This document shows, one piece after another, positions 27,169-36,302 of a stretch of DNA of 64,000 nucleotides. The DNA is from Oscillospiraceae bacterium. Its GTDB lineage: Bacteria; Bacillota; Clostridia; Oscillospirales; CAG-272. Positions within the stretch are counted from its first letter, which is position 1. The number at the start of each line of letters is the position of its first letter. A program made the translations under genes and the position numbers. The stretch covers positions 165,000 through 228,999 of the forward strand of contig SVRT01000001.1 in assembly GCA_015064685.1 (NCBI GenBank). The letters run 5' to 3'. The notes under the pieces are model-generated. The model saw only the letters and a program-made list of their open reading frames with translations. It was not told the origin of the DNA and did no database searches.

Positions 27169-28515
27169 TTATTGCGCCTCTTTAAGTGTTTCTTCTACAG
27201 AGGATTCGGGGAGTGCCATAGCTTTAAGAACAAGCTTAGGAGCAGCCTTTTCTGTTACACATTCCTTTGTAATGATAACCTCCTCAACGTCGTCGCGAGA
27301 GGGGATCTCGTACATGATCTTTGTCATAAAGCCCTCAATTATCGAGCGGAGTCCGCGCGCACCGGTCTTTCTCTCGGTCGCAAGAGCTGCAATGCTTGTG
27401 AGCGCATCGTCGGTAAAGGAAAGCTTTACGTTGTCGATCGCAAAGAGCTTCATATACTGCTTGAGTACCGCGTTCTTGGGCTCTTTGAGTATGCGAACGA
27501 GCGCGTCGTTATCAAGCTCGGTAAGAGATACGATTACGGGAAGTCGTCCTACAAGCTCGGGAATAAGGCCGAACTTGACTATATCGTGAGCGGTAACGTC
27601 ACCGAAGATTCCGTCAGCCGTCTTCTCGTCGTTCTTTTCCTCGACGTTTGAGAAGCCGATCAGGCGCTTGCCCTTTCTGTTCTCGATTATCTTATCAAGT
27701 CCGTCGAATGCACCTCCGCAAATAAAGAGGATATTCTCGGTGTTGATCTTGATAAACTCCTGGTTGGGATGTTTTCTGCCGCCCTGCGGAGGAACGTTCG
27801 CGACTGTACCCTCAAGGATCTTGAGAAGTGCCTGCTGAACACCCTCACCCGATACGTCACGGGTGATAGAGCGGTTTTCGCTTTTGCGCGAGATCTTATC
27901 TACCTCGTCGATATAAATGATACCTCTCTCCGCAAGCTCGACGTCGTAGTCAGCTGCCTGAATGAGACGGAGAAGAATGTTCTCAACGTCCTCTCCAACG
28001 TATCCCGCCTCGGTGAGTGTGGTAGCGTCTGCGATAGCAAAGGGAACCTTCAAGGTCTTTGCAAGGGTCTGCGCGAGATATGTCTTACCGACACCGGTGG
28101 GACCTAAGAGAAGCACGTTGCTCTTCTGGATCTCAACACCGTCATCGGCAACTGTCTCCTGCTTTTTGCCGCGGCTCTTTTTTGCGGGAGCTTTTGAAAG
28201 GATTCTCTTGTAGTGGTTATATACCGCTACCGAGAGAGCTATCTTCGCTTCCTCCTGACCGACCACGTGGTCATCGAGAGACTCCTTTATCTGCATAGGC
28301 TTCGGAAGGGTCTCAAAGGAGAGGGAGGATGCCTGCTCCTGTCTTACCTCTGCCTCGGTCTCCTCGATAAGCTCCGCGCAGGACTCTACACAGAAGTCAC
28401 AGATGTATACGCCCGAGGGGGAAGGGATGAGAAAGTTTACCTGATTTTCATTTCGTCCGCAGAAGGAACAATAACGCAGATTTGAATTATGCGTCTTTCC
28501 ACTGTTTGATGCCAT
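27169..28515 (-). CDS. clpX: ATP-dependent Clp protease ATPase subunit ClpX
   Basis: 448 residues. N-terminal zinc-binding domain [11 protein letters not shown]...CDFCVESC, Walker [14 protein letters not shown], Walker [11 protein letters not shown], sensor block [19 protein letters not shown], and an [17 protein letters not shown] sensor 2. An insertion of about 30 residues ([21 protein letters not shown]) lies between the N-terminal ATPase strand and Walker A. Unfolds substrates and feeds them to ClpP, encoded 23 bases upstream. Confidence 0.98.
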   Translation of the reverse strand: MASNSGKTHNSNLRYCSFCGRNENQVNFLIPSPSGVYICDFCVESCAELIEETEAEVRQEQASSLSFETLPKPMQIKESLDDHVVGQEEAKIALSVAVYNHYKRILSKAPAKKSRGKKQETVADDGVEIQKSNVLLLGPTGVGKTYLAQTLAKTLKVPFAIADATTLTEAGYVGEDVENILLRLIQAADYDVELAERGIIYIDEVDKISRKSENRSITRDVSGEGVQQALLKILEGTVANVPPQGGRKHPNQEFIKINTENILFICGGAFDGLDKIIENRKGKRLIGFSNVEEKNDEKTADGIFGDVTAHDIVKFGLIPELVGRLPVIVSLTELDNDALVRILKEPKNAVLKQYMKLFAIDNVKLSFTDDALTSIAALATERKTGARGLRSIIEGFMTKIMYEIPSRDDVEEVIITKECVTEKAAPKLVLKAMALPESSVEETLKEAQ

Positions 28516-28538
28516 TGTAAATTACCTTTCGTAGACGA

Positions 28539-29144
28539 TTACTCGTGTTTTGTGATGATTCTATCGATAATGCCGTACTCGAGCGCCTGCTCTGCGGTCA
28601 TAAAGTTATCTCTGTCGGTGTCCTTTTCGATCTGCTCGATGGGCTTCCCGGTGTTCTCTGAAAGGATCTTGTTGAGCATATCGCGTGTGCGAAGGATAAG
28701 CTCTGCGCGGATCTTGATATCGCTTGCCTGACCCTGCGCGCCGCCCAAAGGCTGATGGATCATTATCTCACTGTGGGGGAGAGCGATCCTCTTGCCCTTT
28801 GTACCTGCGGAAAGGAGGAACGCGCCCATACTTGCCGCCATACCGATACAGATAGTTGAAACGTCACACTTGATGTACTGCATCGTATCATAGATCGCCA
28901 TACCTGCAGTAACGCTTCCGCCGGGTGAGTTGATGTAGAAGGAGATGTCCTTCGTGGGATCCTGCGCTTCAAGGAAGAGCATCTGCGCTACGACGAGAGA
29001 TGCCGTTGCGTCGTTTACCTCGTCGGAGAGAAATATGATACGGTCGTTAAGAAGTCTTGAAAAAATGTCGTAGGAGCGCTCGCCTCTGCCTGTCTGCTCG
29101 ACTACCATAGGAACGAGAGCGTTGCGAATAACGTTGTTATCCAT
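28539..29144 (-). CDS. clpP: ATP-dependent Clp protease proteolytic subunit ClpP
   Basis: 201 residues from ATG 29144, the family start ([25 protein letters not shown]), with GAGG about 11 bases upstream; a start at 29207 would add 21 non-family residues. Catalytic Ser in [14 protein letters not shown], His in [11 protein letters not shown] and Asp in DTDRDNFM. Forms the protease barrel served by ClpX. Second gene of tig-clpP-clpX. Confidence 0.97.
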   Translation of the reverse strand: MDNNVIRNALVPMVVEQTGRGERSYDIFSRLLNDRIIFLSDEVNDATASLVVAQMLFLEAQDPTKDISFYINSPGGSVTAGMAIYDTMQYIKCDVSTICIGMAASMGAFLLSAGTKGKRIALPHSEIMIHQPLGGAQGQASDIKIRAELILRTRDMLNKILSENTGKPIEQIEKDTDRDNFMTAEQALEYGIIDRIITKHE

Positions 29145-29236
29145 AGTTTTTGTGACCTCGCTTTCATATAGTGTGAAGTATGCGCCGTGAAACCATTTAT
29201 TGTCCACGGCGCTACCTTATTTATTACCTAAAGTAA

Positions 29237-30634
29237 TTATTCTTCAGTTTTTGTTTCCTCAGCTACTGCCTCAGCTGCTGCCTCAGCTGCTGCCTCTGCT
29301 GCTTCCTCAGCTGCGGGCTCTGCTACCTTCTTCTTTCTGGGCTTTGTTGCCTTCTTGGGAGCCTTAACGTTCTCCTTTACGACGTTCATAGCCTTTCTTA
29401 CGGTAACGTCAGCCTTGACCATAGCCTCGTCAACCATCTCTCTTACCTTATCAGCCTCAAGCTTGTATGTCTCAGCAATGAGATCGTACTCTGCTGCGAG
29501 CTCCTCCTCGGTAACTTCAATAGCCTCTGCAGCTGCAACTGCCTCGAGAGCGAGTCTTGCCTTTACCTGCTTTTCAGCCTGGGGTCTCATCTGCTCACGG
29601 AGAGTCTCAAGGGTAAGACCTGTGTACTGGAAGTATGTCTTGAGATCAAGTCCGCTCTGACGGAGTCTGTTGTCGTAGTCGCGAACGAAGTTCTCGGTCT
29701 CAGCTTCGAACATAGCCTCGGGGATCTCAGCCTCGAGCTTTTCGATAAGAGCGTCGATGATCTTCTCCTCAAACTCAGCGTCTGCCTTTGCCTCGTGTCT
29801 CTTTTCGATTTTTGCCTTAAGATCTGCCTTATATTCATCGATAGTATCGAATTCGGATACGTCCTTAGCAAAATCGTCGTCAAGAGCGGGAAGCTCTACC
29901 TTTGTAATAGCGTTGACCTTGCACTTGAAGGTAGCGTCCTTACCTGCAAGCTCCTCTGCGTGGTAGTCTGCGGGGAAGGGTACGTTTACGTCAAACTCAT
30001 CGCCGATCTTGTGACCTGCAACCTGCTCCTCGAATCCGGGAATGAAGGAGCCGGAGCCGAGCTTAAGGGAGTAGTTCTCACCCTTGCCGCCCTCGAAAGC
30101 AACACCGTCAACGAAGCCCTCAAAGTCGATCTTTGCAACGTCGCCCATTTCAGCGACGGTGTCATCCTCAACCTCGATCTCGCGGGAGTTTCTCTCACGA
30201 ACTGTCTTTATTTCATTCTCGATCTCCTCGTCGGTTACCTTCTCAACGTTCTTTGCGATCTCGAGACCCTTATAGCCTTCGATCTTGCACTCGGGCTTAA
30301 CGGGAACGATAGCGGAGAGAACAAGACCGTTATCATCGATAGAAACGATGTCGATCTCGGGCTGTCCAACTGCCTCGATGCCTGCTTCCTTGAGAGCTGC
30401 GGTGTAGTTCTCGGGGATGAGATCGTTGATTGCATCCTCGTAGAATACTCCCTTACCGTACATTTTCTCTACGATAGCCTTGGGAGCCTTACCTGCTCTG
30501 AAGCCGGGAACGTTGATCTTCTTGACCATTCTGCGATAAACCTTTTCGCAAGCTGCGTCGAAGACCGCCTTTTCAACCGAGAATTCAAGCTTAAAGGTGC
30601 TCTTCTCGGCCTTTTCACATTTTACAAGTGTCAT
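29237..30634 (-). CDS. tig: Trigger factor
   Basis: 465 residues. N-terminal ribosome-binding domain with signature VPGFRAGKAPKAIVEKMYG, a central FKBP-like prolyl isomerase domain (GDVAKIDFEGFVDGVAFEGG), and a long helical C-terminal domain. The tail is unusual: a basic stretch (KAPKKATKPRKKK) followed by about 25 Ala/Glu residues. Folds nascent chains at the ribosome exit. AGGAAT precedes the ATG. First gene of the tig-clpP-clpX unit, behind a consensus promoter and a leader hairpin. Confidence 0.97.
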   Translation of the reverse strand: MTLVKCEKAEKSTFKLEFSVEKAVFDAACEKVYRRMVKKINVPGFRAGKAPKAIVEKMYGKGVFYEDAINDLIPENYTAALKEAGIEAVGQPEIDIVSIDDNGLVLSAIVPVKPECKIEGYKGLEIAKNVEKVTDEEIENEIKTVRERNSREIEVEDDTVAEMGDVAKIDFEGFVDGVAFEGGKGENYSLKLGSGSFIPGFEEQVAGHKIGDEFDVNVPFPADYHAEELAGKDATFKCKVNAITKVELPALDDDFAKDVSEFDTIDEYKADLKAKIEKRHEAKADAEFEEKIIDALIEKLEAEIPEAMFEAETENFVRDYDNRLRQSGLDLKTYFQYTGLTLETLREQMRPQAEKQVKARLALEAVAAAEAIEVTEEELAAEYDLIAETYKLEADKVREMVDEAMVKADVTVRKAMNVVKENVKAPKKATKPRKKKVAEPAAEEAAEAAAEAAAEAVAEETKTEE

Positions 30635-30683
30635 TTTAAAATTCCTCCGGATATTTGATCCAAATATTATTTACATTTTTAGC

Positions 30684-30716
30684 TTTTCAAAGCCACAGAA
30701 AAAAGGCTTTGGAAAA
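30684..30716 (-). other. Stem-loop in the tig leader
   Basis: TTTTCAAAGCC (30684-30694) pairs with GGCTTTGGAAAA (30705-30716) with one bulge, in the untranslated leader between promoter and tig. No T-run follows on the tig strand, so it is not an obvious attenuator. Confidence 0.5.
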
Positions 30717-30734
30717 TAATAGCATCACTAATAT

Positions 30735-30763
30735 ATTGTATCGTTTTTTTGATGATTTGTCAA
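30735..30763 (-). promoter_or_regulatory. Promoter of tig-clpP-clpX
   Basis: Minus strand TTGACA (30763-30758), 17 bases, TACAAT (30740-30735). It abuts the 3' end of the metallophosphoesterase gene. Confidence 0.85.
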
Positions 30764-30781
30764 GACTTTTTTGCATTTTTA

Positions 30782-31519
30782 TCATATTTTTAAAGGATAA
30801 AAGCTCAAAAAATCCGATGAAGTGAGAATGAAAGTGATATTTTCGTGCTCAAACGAGCGCGGTACGGAATACGCGCCGTGAATATGACCGAAATAAACGC
30901 GCTCAATTCCGTATTGCTTAAGCACCTCAAGCATCTCCGTCATGCAGAAATCGTACCATACAGGAGGGAAGTGCAAAAACACCTCGATGGGGAGAATATG
31001 ACCGTTTGTCTCTCGCTCTTCTTCCCGTAGCTTTTTTGCGGCATCAAGGCTGAGCTTGAGTCTACCTACCTCTCGGTTGACTATCTTTTCGTAATCGACC
31101 TCGCCGACGGTCACCTGCTTTGATTCATCGGGGAACCAGCCTCGTGTTCCGCAGACGATCCTGTCTTCAACGACATAGGCATTATTGTAGAGTATTCTGA
31201 GCGTGTCAAAGCCCTTTTCCTCAAAGAATTTATACATTTTTGAGGCGGTTGACCACCAGAAATCGTGGTTGCCCTTGCCAAGCAGCTTTGTTCCGTTGAG
31301 CGAATTGAGAAACTCAAGGTCGCTCTGCGACTCCTCGAGCCTTGTTGCCCAGGATATGTCTCCCGGAACGATCACGGTGTCCCCGGGCTCGATTACGGAA
31401 TTCCAATTCCTCTTGATCTTTTGCATGTAATCCTGCCAACGGTCGCCAAAGACCTCCATCGACTTGTTCTTTGACAGGTCGGTGGAGAGATGAAGATCCG
31501 AAAGCACGAAAATTGCCAT
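30782..31519 (-). CDS. Calcineurin-like metallophosphoesterase
   Basis: 245 residues. The full metal-site series is present: FVLSDLHLS (D-x-H), VIVPGDISWA (G-D), LLGKGNHDFWW (GNHD), FLHFPPVW and YFGHIHGAY (GHxH). Similar proteins are annotated as phosphoesterases of the Icc/YmdB superfamily; substrate unknown. No terminator separates it from tig, but tig has its own promoter. Confidence 0.9.
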   Translation of the reverse strand: MAIFVLSDLHLSTDLSKNKSMEVFGDRWQDYMQKIKRNWNSVIEPGDTVIVPGDISWATRLEESQSDLEFLNSLNGTKLLGKGNHDFWWSTASKMYKFFEEKGFDTLRILYNNAYVVEDRIVCGTRGWFPDESKQVTVGEVDYEKIVNREVGRLKLSLDAAKKLREEERETNGHILPIEVFLHFPPVWYDFCMTEMLEVLKQYGIERVYFGHIHGAYSVPRSFEHENITFILTSSDFLSFYPLKI

Positions 31520-31547
31520 AATTAACCTCTTGAATAATTGTAATTAT

Positions 31548-31561
31548 CCGACTTAAGTCGG
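31548..31561. promoter_or_regulatory. Perfect palindrome in the metallophosphoesterase-DUF1540 gap
   Basis: CCGACTTAAGTCGG, 14 bp, between divergent genes and directly upstream of a CATAAT box. Candidate operator; no regulator is adjacent. Confidence 0.4.
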
Positions 31562-31579
31562 GCATAATATATGTGTCGG

Positions 31580-31646
31580 CACAAAGCCGAAGATTCTGTG
31601 GGAAATCCTTTTTCGGCTTTTGTGAGTCGGGAGAAGATTTTCCCGA
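31580..31646 (+). other. Two stem-loops in the DUF1540 leader
   Basis: CACAAAGCCGAA (31580-31591) pairs with TTCGGCTTTTGTG (31612-31624), and CGGGA/TCCCG forms a second small hairpin at 31628-31645, directly before the ribosome site AAAGGGTGG. Translation may be gated by this structure. Confidence 0.45.
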
Positions 31647-31668
31647 TTTTGAAAGGGTGGTCATTCAA

Positions 31669-31854
31669 ATGAACGATTGTACTACTAAGAGATGTGGCGA
31701 CAAGCACATCAAGGGCATCAATTGCTCTGTTAAGAACTGCACTTATCACGATGGAGAATGCTATTGCACTGCGGAGCACATCAACGTAGGTCCTTCCAGC
31801 GCGACATCTTCTTCGGACACGATCTGTGCAACCTTCAAGCCCGAAAACAGATAA
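31669..31854 (+). CDS. DUF1540 domain protein
   Basis: 61 residues from ATG 31669, with AAAGGGTGG about 8 bases upstream; the longer frame from 31573 runs through the leader hairpins. Seven Cys (4, 9, 19, 24, 31, 33, 53) and the pattern GINCSVKNCTYHD...CTAEHINVG...CATF are the DUF1540 signature. Likely a small metal-binding protein; some family members are linked to sporulation, function otherwise unknown. Single gene with its own terminator. Confidence 0.88.
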   Translation: MNDCTTKRCGDKHIKGINCSVKNCTYHDGECYCTAEHINVGPSSATSSSDTICATFKPENR

Positions 31855-31886
31855 CATCTGTCCGGGCTCAAAAAAGAGAATTCTTT

Positions 31887-31916
31887 CCCCTTGCTGTGCG
31901 AGGGGTTTTCTTTTTT
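31887..31916 (+). terminator. Terminator after the DUF1540 gene
   Basis: CCCCTTGC, loop TGT, GCGAGGGG, then TTTTCTTTTTT. The T-run touches the stop codon of the convergent thrC; on the other strand CTTTTTT follows about 14 bases beyond the stem. Confidence 0.85.
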
Positions 31917-33399
31917 ATCCGTTTACGTATTTCTTGACTGCGTCGAGCATATCGCAAGCCTTTACCGTCTCTGTAAAACGTATGGTGCGGGATGCTATAT
32001 CCTTGAGAGGATAGGGGATCTCTGTGCCTGTTGCGTTGACGAGCATATCGAGTGCATCAAGATCGTCCTCGGGCTTTTCAAGACCGAGAGAAGCGCACAC
32101 GTCAGCTGCAAACTTGTAGGGGCTTGCGGTGGACGCTACGATCATAGGAGTGTTATCGCCAGTCTCGGCGATATACTTTTCAGCCGCGCAGAGTGCGACT
32201 GAGGTATGAGTGTCGGGGAGATAGCTATATTCGTTAAAGTACTTTTTAATAATCGCGGCGGTCTCGCTCTCGTCGGCGAAATATCCGCAGAAGCTCTCGT
32301 CGATCTTTGCCTTTACGTCGGCAGAGACCTCGTAAACACCCTTGGACGCGAGGTCAGCCATATACTCGGCAGTCTTCTCCTTGCCTGCGGTGAGCGTCAG
32401 GAGACGCTCAAGGTTTGAGGAGATAAGAATATCCATAGATGGGGACATCGTGCAATGGAAATCGCGGTTGCGGTCGTACTTGCCCGTAGAGAGGAAGTCT
32501 GTGAGTATGTTATTCTGATTGGACGCGCATACGAGCCTGCCGAGGGGAAGCCCCATAAGCTTTGCAAGGTAAGCCGCGAAGATATTTCCGAAGTTTCCGG
32601 TGGGAACGCAGACGTTGATCTTGTCACCCATTTTGATCTCGCCGCTGTTGAGCATATCGCAATATGCAGAGACGTAGTAGACGATCTGAGGGGCGAGTCT
32701 GCCCCAGTTTATCGAGTTTGCACTCGAGAAGAAGTAACCATTTTCATTGAGATAGGCTACGGCTTCACTGTCCGAGAAAATTTTCTTAACGCCCGTCTGT
32801 GCGTCGTCAAAATTACCGTAGATCGCGGTTACGTTGACGTTTGAGCCGGTCTGTGTAGCCATCTGCATCTTTTGTACGCGGCTGACACCGTCAACAGGGT
32901 AGAATACCATTATTTTAATGCCGTCAACGTCCTTGTATCCCTCAAGCGCGGCTTTACCCGTGTCACCCGAGGTCGCCACGAGAATGAGCGCGGTGCGCTC
33001 CTCACCCGTTTTGACGAGCGCGCGGGAGAGAAGTCGGGGCATTATCTGGAGCGCCATATCCTTGAATGCAGCTGTCGGACCGTGCCAAAGCTCAAGTGAG
33101 AAGATGCCGTCCTTTGCCTTGACAACGGGTGCGGCACCGCCCGGGAATGATGCGTCGCAATATGCCTCGCGGCAGTCTATCAGTAGCTCCTCGTATGTGT
33201 AGTCTGTAAGATATTTTGAAAGAATGGTTGCCGCTCTTTCGGGATATGAGAGCGAGCGAAGCGATTCTATTTCGTCGTATGTAAGGGTGGGGATCTCATC
33301 GGGGATGAAGAGTCCGCCGTCAAGTGCGAGACCTTGCTTGATGATCTGTGCGGATTCGAGCGATTCGCCGCTCTTGCCACGTGTGCTTTGGTAATTCAT
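31915..33399 (-). CDS. thrC: Threonine synthase
   Basis: 494 residues, the long (type I) form. Starts MNYQSTRGKSGESLESAQIIKQGLALDGGLF, with the PLP-lysine block LWHGPTAAFKDMALQ and the Gly/Ser-rich phosphate grip ILVATSGDTGKAALEG; NVCVPTGNFGNIFAAYLAKLMGLP is a further signature. Converts O-phosphohomoserine to threonine. AGAGGA precedes the ATG by 8 bases. No T-box or leader peptide was seen upstream. Confidence 0.96.
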   Translation of the reverse strand: MNYQSTRGKSGESLESAQIIKQGLALDGGLFIPDEIPTLTYDEIESLRSLSYPERAATILSKYLTDYTYEELLIDCREAYCDASFPGGAAPVVKAKDGIFSLELWHGPTAAFKDMALQIMPRLLSRALVKTGEERTALILVATSGDTGKAALEGYKDVDGIKIMVFYPVDGVSRVQKMQMATQTGSNVNVTAIYGNFDDAQTGVKKIFSDSEAVAYLNENGYFFSSANSINWGRLAPQIVYYVSAYCDMLNSGEIKMGDKINVCVPTGNFGNIFAAYLAKLMGLPLGRLVCASNQNNILTDFLSTGKYDRNRDFHCTMSPSMDILISSNLERLLTLTAGKEKTAEYMADLASKGVYEVSADVKAKIDESFCGYFADESETAAIIKKYFNEYSYLPDTHTSVALCAAEKYIAETGDNTPMIVASTASPYKFAADVCASLGLEKPEDDLDALDMLVNATGTEIPYPLKDIASRTIRFTETVKACDMLDAVKKYVNG

Positions 33400-33420
33400 A
33401 GCGTGTTCCTCTGTTTTATA

Positions 33421-34368
33421 TCAAAAATTTCTTTTTATGAATTCGTAATAGTTTTTGTAAAATATCTTTTCCACCGTCTCCTCGGAATATCCGTGAGAAA
33501 GGCAGGCGTCAGCGATCTTATAAAGGTCACAAACACCGGAAAAACCGTCGGGAAGATCTGTGCCGTCAAGGTCGCAGCCAAGTCCGAGCACGTTTTCGGC
33601 TCCGAGCGACATATACGAGTCGATATGTGCAAACACGTCCTCTGAGGTACATTTCTGTCCGTCACTCATATCGCGCAGGTGGATAGGGCAGAGAGATATA
33701 CCAACGATGCCGCCAAGCTTGATTATTGCGTCAAGGTGCTTTTTGCGGAGATTACGCGTGTGGGGGAGCAGCTCGTACGAGTTTGAATGCGAAGCGATAA
33801 CCGGCTTGTTTGCCTCAAATGCCATCTCTGCAACCTCGTCGGTTACCTGCTCATTTGAGTGAGAGACGTCGGGCAAAATGCCGTATTCGAAGCATTTTTT
33901 TGCTACCTCGCGGCCGAAATCGGTAAGACCGCCCTCTGCGTCGTGCGACGAGCCTATGCAGGTCTCACCGCCCCACATCAGGGTGAGATATTTGACGCCT
34001 CTGTCTCGTAAGACGTCGAGCCTTTCTATCTTGCCGCCGAGGATCCTTGCATCCTCTACCGCGAGGAATGCCGCGCGTTTATTTGCGCTCCAAGCGGCTT
34101 TCATTTCGCTAAAGCTCTTTACAAATGCTACTTTATCGCTGTTTTTTTCGATCTCGGAGTATAAATTATCACTTATCGCGAGAAAATCCGAGTAGCATTC
34201 CTCGTCACTTTTGCGCTTGCTTGCCCAAACGGCGAAGAACTGAGTATATTTCTCAAGGTCTTTTGCGCCCTCCAGGCTGATATGACAGTTGTTGTTATTA
34301 ATTGACTGCTTTCTGTGATAAAGCTCAAAGGCGGTATCGCAGTGTGTGTCTATAAGGGACAGTTTCAT
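33421..34368 (-). CDS. Membrane dipeptidase-like zinc peptidase (M19)
   Basis: 315 residues from ATG 34368, 4 bases after the yraN stop. Metal ligands as in renal dipeptidase: LIDTHCDTAFELY (H-x-D), FLAVEDARIL (Glu), DVSHSNEQV and VIASHSNS (His), and LGLGCDLDGTD (Asp). No signal peptide, so cytoplasmic. Hydrolyses dipeptides, possibly D-amino-acid containing. Sits between yraN and thrC on one strand. Confidence 0.93.
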   Translation of the reverse strand: MKLSLIDTHCDTAFELYHRKQSINNNNCHISLEGAKDLEKYTQFFAVWASKRKSDEECYSDFLAISDNLYSEIEKNSDKVAFVKSFSEMKAAWSANKRAAFLAVEDARILGGKIERLDVLRDRGVKYLTLMWGGETCIGSSHDAEGGLTDFGREVAKKCFEYGILPDVSHSNEQVTDEVAEMAFEANKPVIASHSNSYELLPHTRNLRKKHLDAIIKLGGIVGISLCPIHLRDMSDGQKCTSEDVFAHIDSYMSLGAENVLGLGCDLDGTDLPDGFSGVCDLYKIADACLSHGYSEETVEKIFYKNYYEFIKRNF

Positions 34369-34372
34369 AATA

Positions 34373-34792
34373 TCAGTGCAGCTTTCTGCCTCTTGCGTCA
34401 AAGGCGTTTCTTATGTGGTTGATCTTTATAGGCTTTGGAGTCAGCATCTGATCCTTTTGCTCGAGCAGGTAGACCTCGATCACGTCGATTCTCGGTTGCT
34501 TTTCGGTGTAATGCGAATAAAGATAATCGCGCGAAGCCTTTACGGTGTTCTTTCTCTTACTTATATCAACGGCTCGGGAGGGAATACCGAACTCTCCCGA
34601 TTCGGGATAGAGACAGGTCCTCGTTTTGACCTCGACAAAGACAAAGAAATCCTTATCCTCGGCAATTATATCGATCTCATTTTTCCCAAGATGCTTATTT
34701 CTCTCGACGATGGTGTAGCCCTCTTTTATGAGAAAATCTGCCGCAAGCTCCTCTCCAAGCCTTCCAATTATCTGTTTATCGGTTGCAGGCAT
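34373..34792 (-). CDS. yraN: YraN family (UPF0102) nuclease-fold protein
   Basis: 139 residues. IGRLGEELAADFLIKEGYTIVERN, KNEIDIIAEDKDFFVFVEVKTR (D...E-x-K of the PD-(D/E)XK fold) and ISKRKNTVKASRDYL are the family blocks. Function in the cell is unproven. One base separates it from the rnhB stop, matching the common rbgA-rnhB-yraN order. Confidence 0.95.
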   Translation of the reverse strand: MPATDKQIIGRLGEELAADFLIKEGYTIVERNKHLGKNEIDIIAEDKDFFVFVEVKTRTCLYPESGEFGIPSRAVDISKRKNTVKASRDYLYSHYTEKQPRIDVIEVYLLEQKDQMLTPKPIKINHIRNAFDARGRKLH

Positions 34793-34793
34793 G

Positions 34794-35393
34794 TCAGTTG
34801 TCTAAAAATCTGATGAATTTTTTTCTATGTATCGGGGAGGGGCCGTATTTGCGGAGCGCTTCCATGTGATCCTTCGTGCCGTAGCCCTTGTGCTTGGCAA
34901 TACCGTACTCAGGGTACTCACGGTCAAGGTCGATGCAGATGCGGTCTCGCGCGACCTTTGCAAGCACGCTCGCCGCGGCGATATTCATGCTTGTTGCGTC
35001 GCCCTTGACGACCGCCTTTGCCGGGATCTGAAAGTCGCGGTCGACGTTTCCGTCGATCAGAGCAAAATCAGCCTTTACACCAAGCCCGTCGATAGCACGA
35101 CGCATAGCGAGAAGGTCGGCTTCGAGAATGTTGAACTCGTCGATCTCCTCGACGCTTGCGGAGGCTATACAGTATGCAACAGCTTCCTCTTTTATGATGT
35201 CAAAGAGCTTTTCTCTTTTTTTCTCGGTGAGCTTTTTCGAGTCGTTAAGCCCCTCGATTACAAGTCCGTCGGGAAGGATGCACGCGGCGGCAAATACGGG
35301 ACCGCAAAGCGGACCGCGTCCCGCCTCGTCAACTCCGCAGACGAGAGTGTAGCCCTCCTCGTGCAGAGCACTTTCTATTGAATAATCAGGCAT
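34794..35393 (-). CDS. rnhB: Ribonuclease HII
   Basis: 199 residues. Catalytic acidic residues in VCGVDEAGRGPLCGPVFAA (DE), FALIDGN and a later Asp (CIDLDREYPEYGIAKHKGYGT). Removes single ribonucleotides and RNA from DNA hybrids. Fifteen bases after rbgA, in the usual lepB-rbgA-rnhB order. Confidence 0.97.
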   Translation of the reverse strand: MPDYSIESALHEEGYTLVCGVDEAGRGPLCGPVFAAACILPDGLVIEGLNDSKKLTEKKREKLFDIIKEEAVAYCIASASVEEIDEFNILEADLLAMRRAIDGLGVKADFALIDGNVDRDFQIPAKAVVKGDATSMNIAAASVLAKVARDRICIDLDREYPEYGIAKHKGYGTKDHMEALRKYGPSPIHRKKFIRFLDN

Positions 35394-35408
35394 ATTTTTA
35401 CCTCTTTG

Positions 35409-36278
35409 TTATTTTTGAATTCTGTCAAGCGTGATTCGACCGAGCTTAGCGGCGCGAAGCTCGTCAAGGAGCATATCCGCGGCTCTCTCTGTGTTTATCT
35501 CGCCGCCCGAGATGAGAAATCCGCGCTTTTTGCCGATGAGGCAGAGAAGCTCGTAGTCCTCGATATCGGCAAGAGAAGCAGGATCGCCGAGCTTGTAGCG
35601 TGTGGCAAGCATTTCGGGATAGAGGTGCTTCATTCTATTACAGTAGACCATTGCGAGCGATTCGATATCCATAATATCGTCCTTTATCGCGCCGGTAAGT
35701 GCGAGATTCTCTCCAACGGTCTTGTCCTCAAATTTGGGCCAGAGGATACCCGGCATATCGAGAAGGTCAACGCCTATCCCCGTAGATACCCACTGCTTGT
35801 CGCGAGTGACACCGGGGCGGTTTTCGACCTTTGCCTTTTTCGATCCCGAAAGCTTATTGATAAGCGTAGATTTGCCGACGTTCGGGATACCCAGCACCAT
35901 AGCAAAGAGTCTTCTTCCCGTCATACCCTTGCTTTCGTATCTTTCGATCTTTTCCTTGAGGAGCATCTTGATGGCGGGGAGAATTTTATTGAGTCCCTCA
36001 CCCGTAAGGCAATCAACGAGTATGCAAGCCGAGGAATCCGAGCTGTAATGCTCGACAAAGAGCTTGTTCTGCTCGGGATCGGCAAGAGATGCCTTATTGA
36101 GAATGATGAGGGATGGCTTGTTTTCTATTAATTTCGTTATCTCGGGGTTGCGGGAGGACAGGGGAATACGCGCATCGAGGATCTCTATTACGATGTCAAC
36201 GTTCTTGAGATTCTCGGAGATCATTCTCCGCGTCTTCGCCATATGCCCCGGGAACCACTGTATGTTTTCGGATGGCAT
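35409..36278 (-). CDS. rbgA: Ribosome biogenesis GTPase RbgA (YlqF)
   Basis: 289 residues. Starts QWFPGHMAKTRRMI, and the G motifs are circularly permuted: G4 ILNKASLAD precedes G1 GIPNVGKSTLINKL and G3 DMPGILWPK. Required for late 50S assembly in Bacillus. Sits directly after lepB. Confidence 0.97.
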   Translation of the reverse strand: MPSENIQWFPGHMAKTRRMISENLKNVDIVIEILDARIPLSSRNPEITKLIENKPSLIILNKASLADPEQNKLFVEHYSSDSSACILVDCLTGEGLNKILPAIKMLLKEKIERYESKGMTGRRLFAMVLGIPNVGKSTLINKLSGSKKAKVENRPGVTRDKQWVSTGIGVDLLDMPGILWPKFEDKTVGENLALTGAIKDDIMDIESLAMVYCNRMKHLYPEMLATRYKLGDPASLADIEDYELLCLIGKKRGFLISGGEINTERAADMLLDELRAAKLGRITLDRIQK

Positions 36279-36302
36279 TTTAAGGGATCCTTTCTGTAAT
36301 GT

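Noticed and set aside
28539..29207. ClpP starting at 29207
   Set aside because: The extra 21 residues do not match the family; ATG 29144 does.
31573..31668. Longer N-terminus for the DUF1540 protein
   Set aside because: It would be encoded by the leader hairpins; the ribosome site sits before ATG 31669.
33400..33420. T-box or threonine leader before thrC
   Set aside because: The gap to the upstream gene is too short and shows no leader structure.
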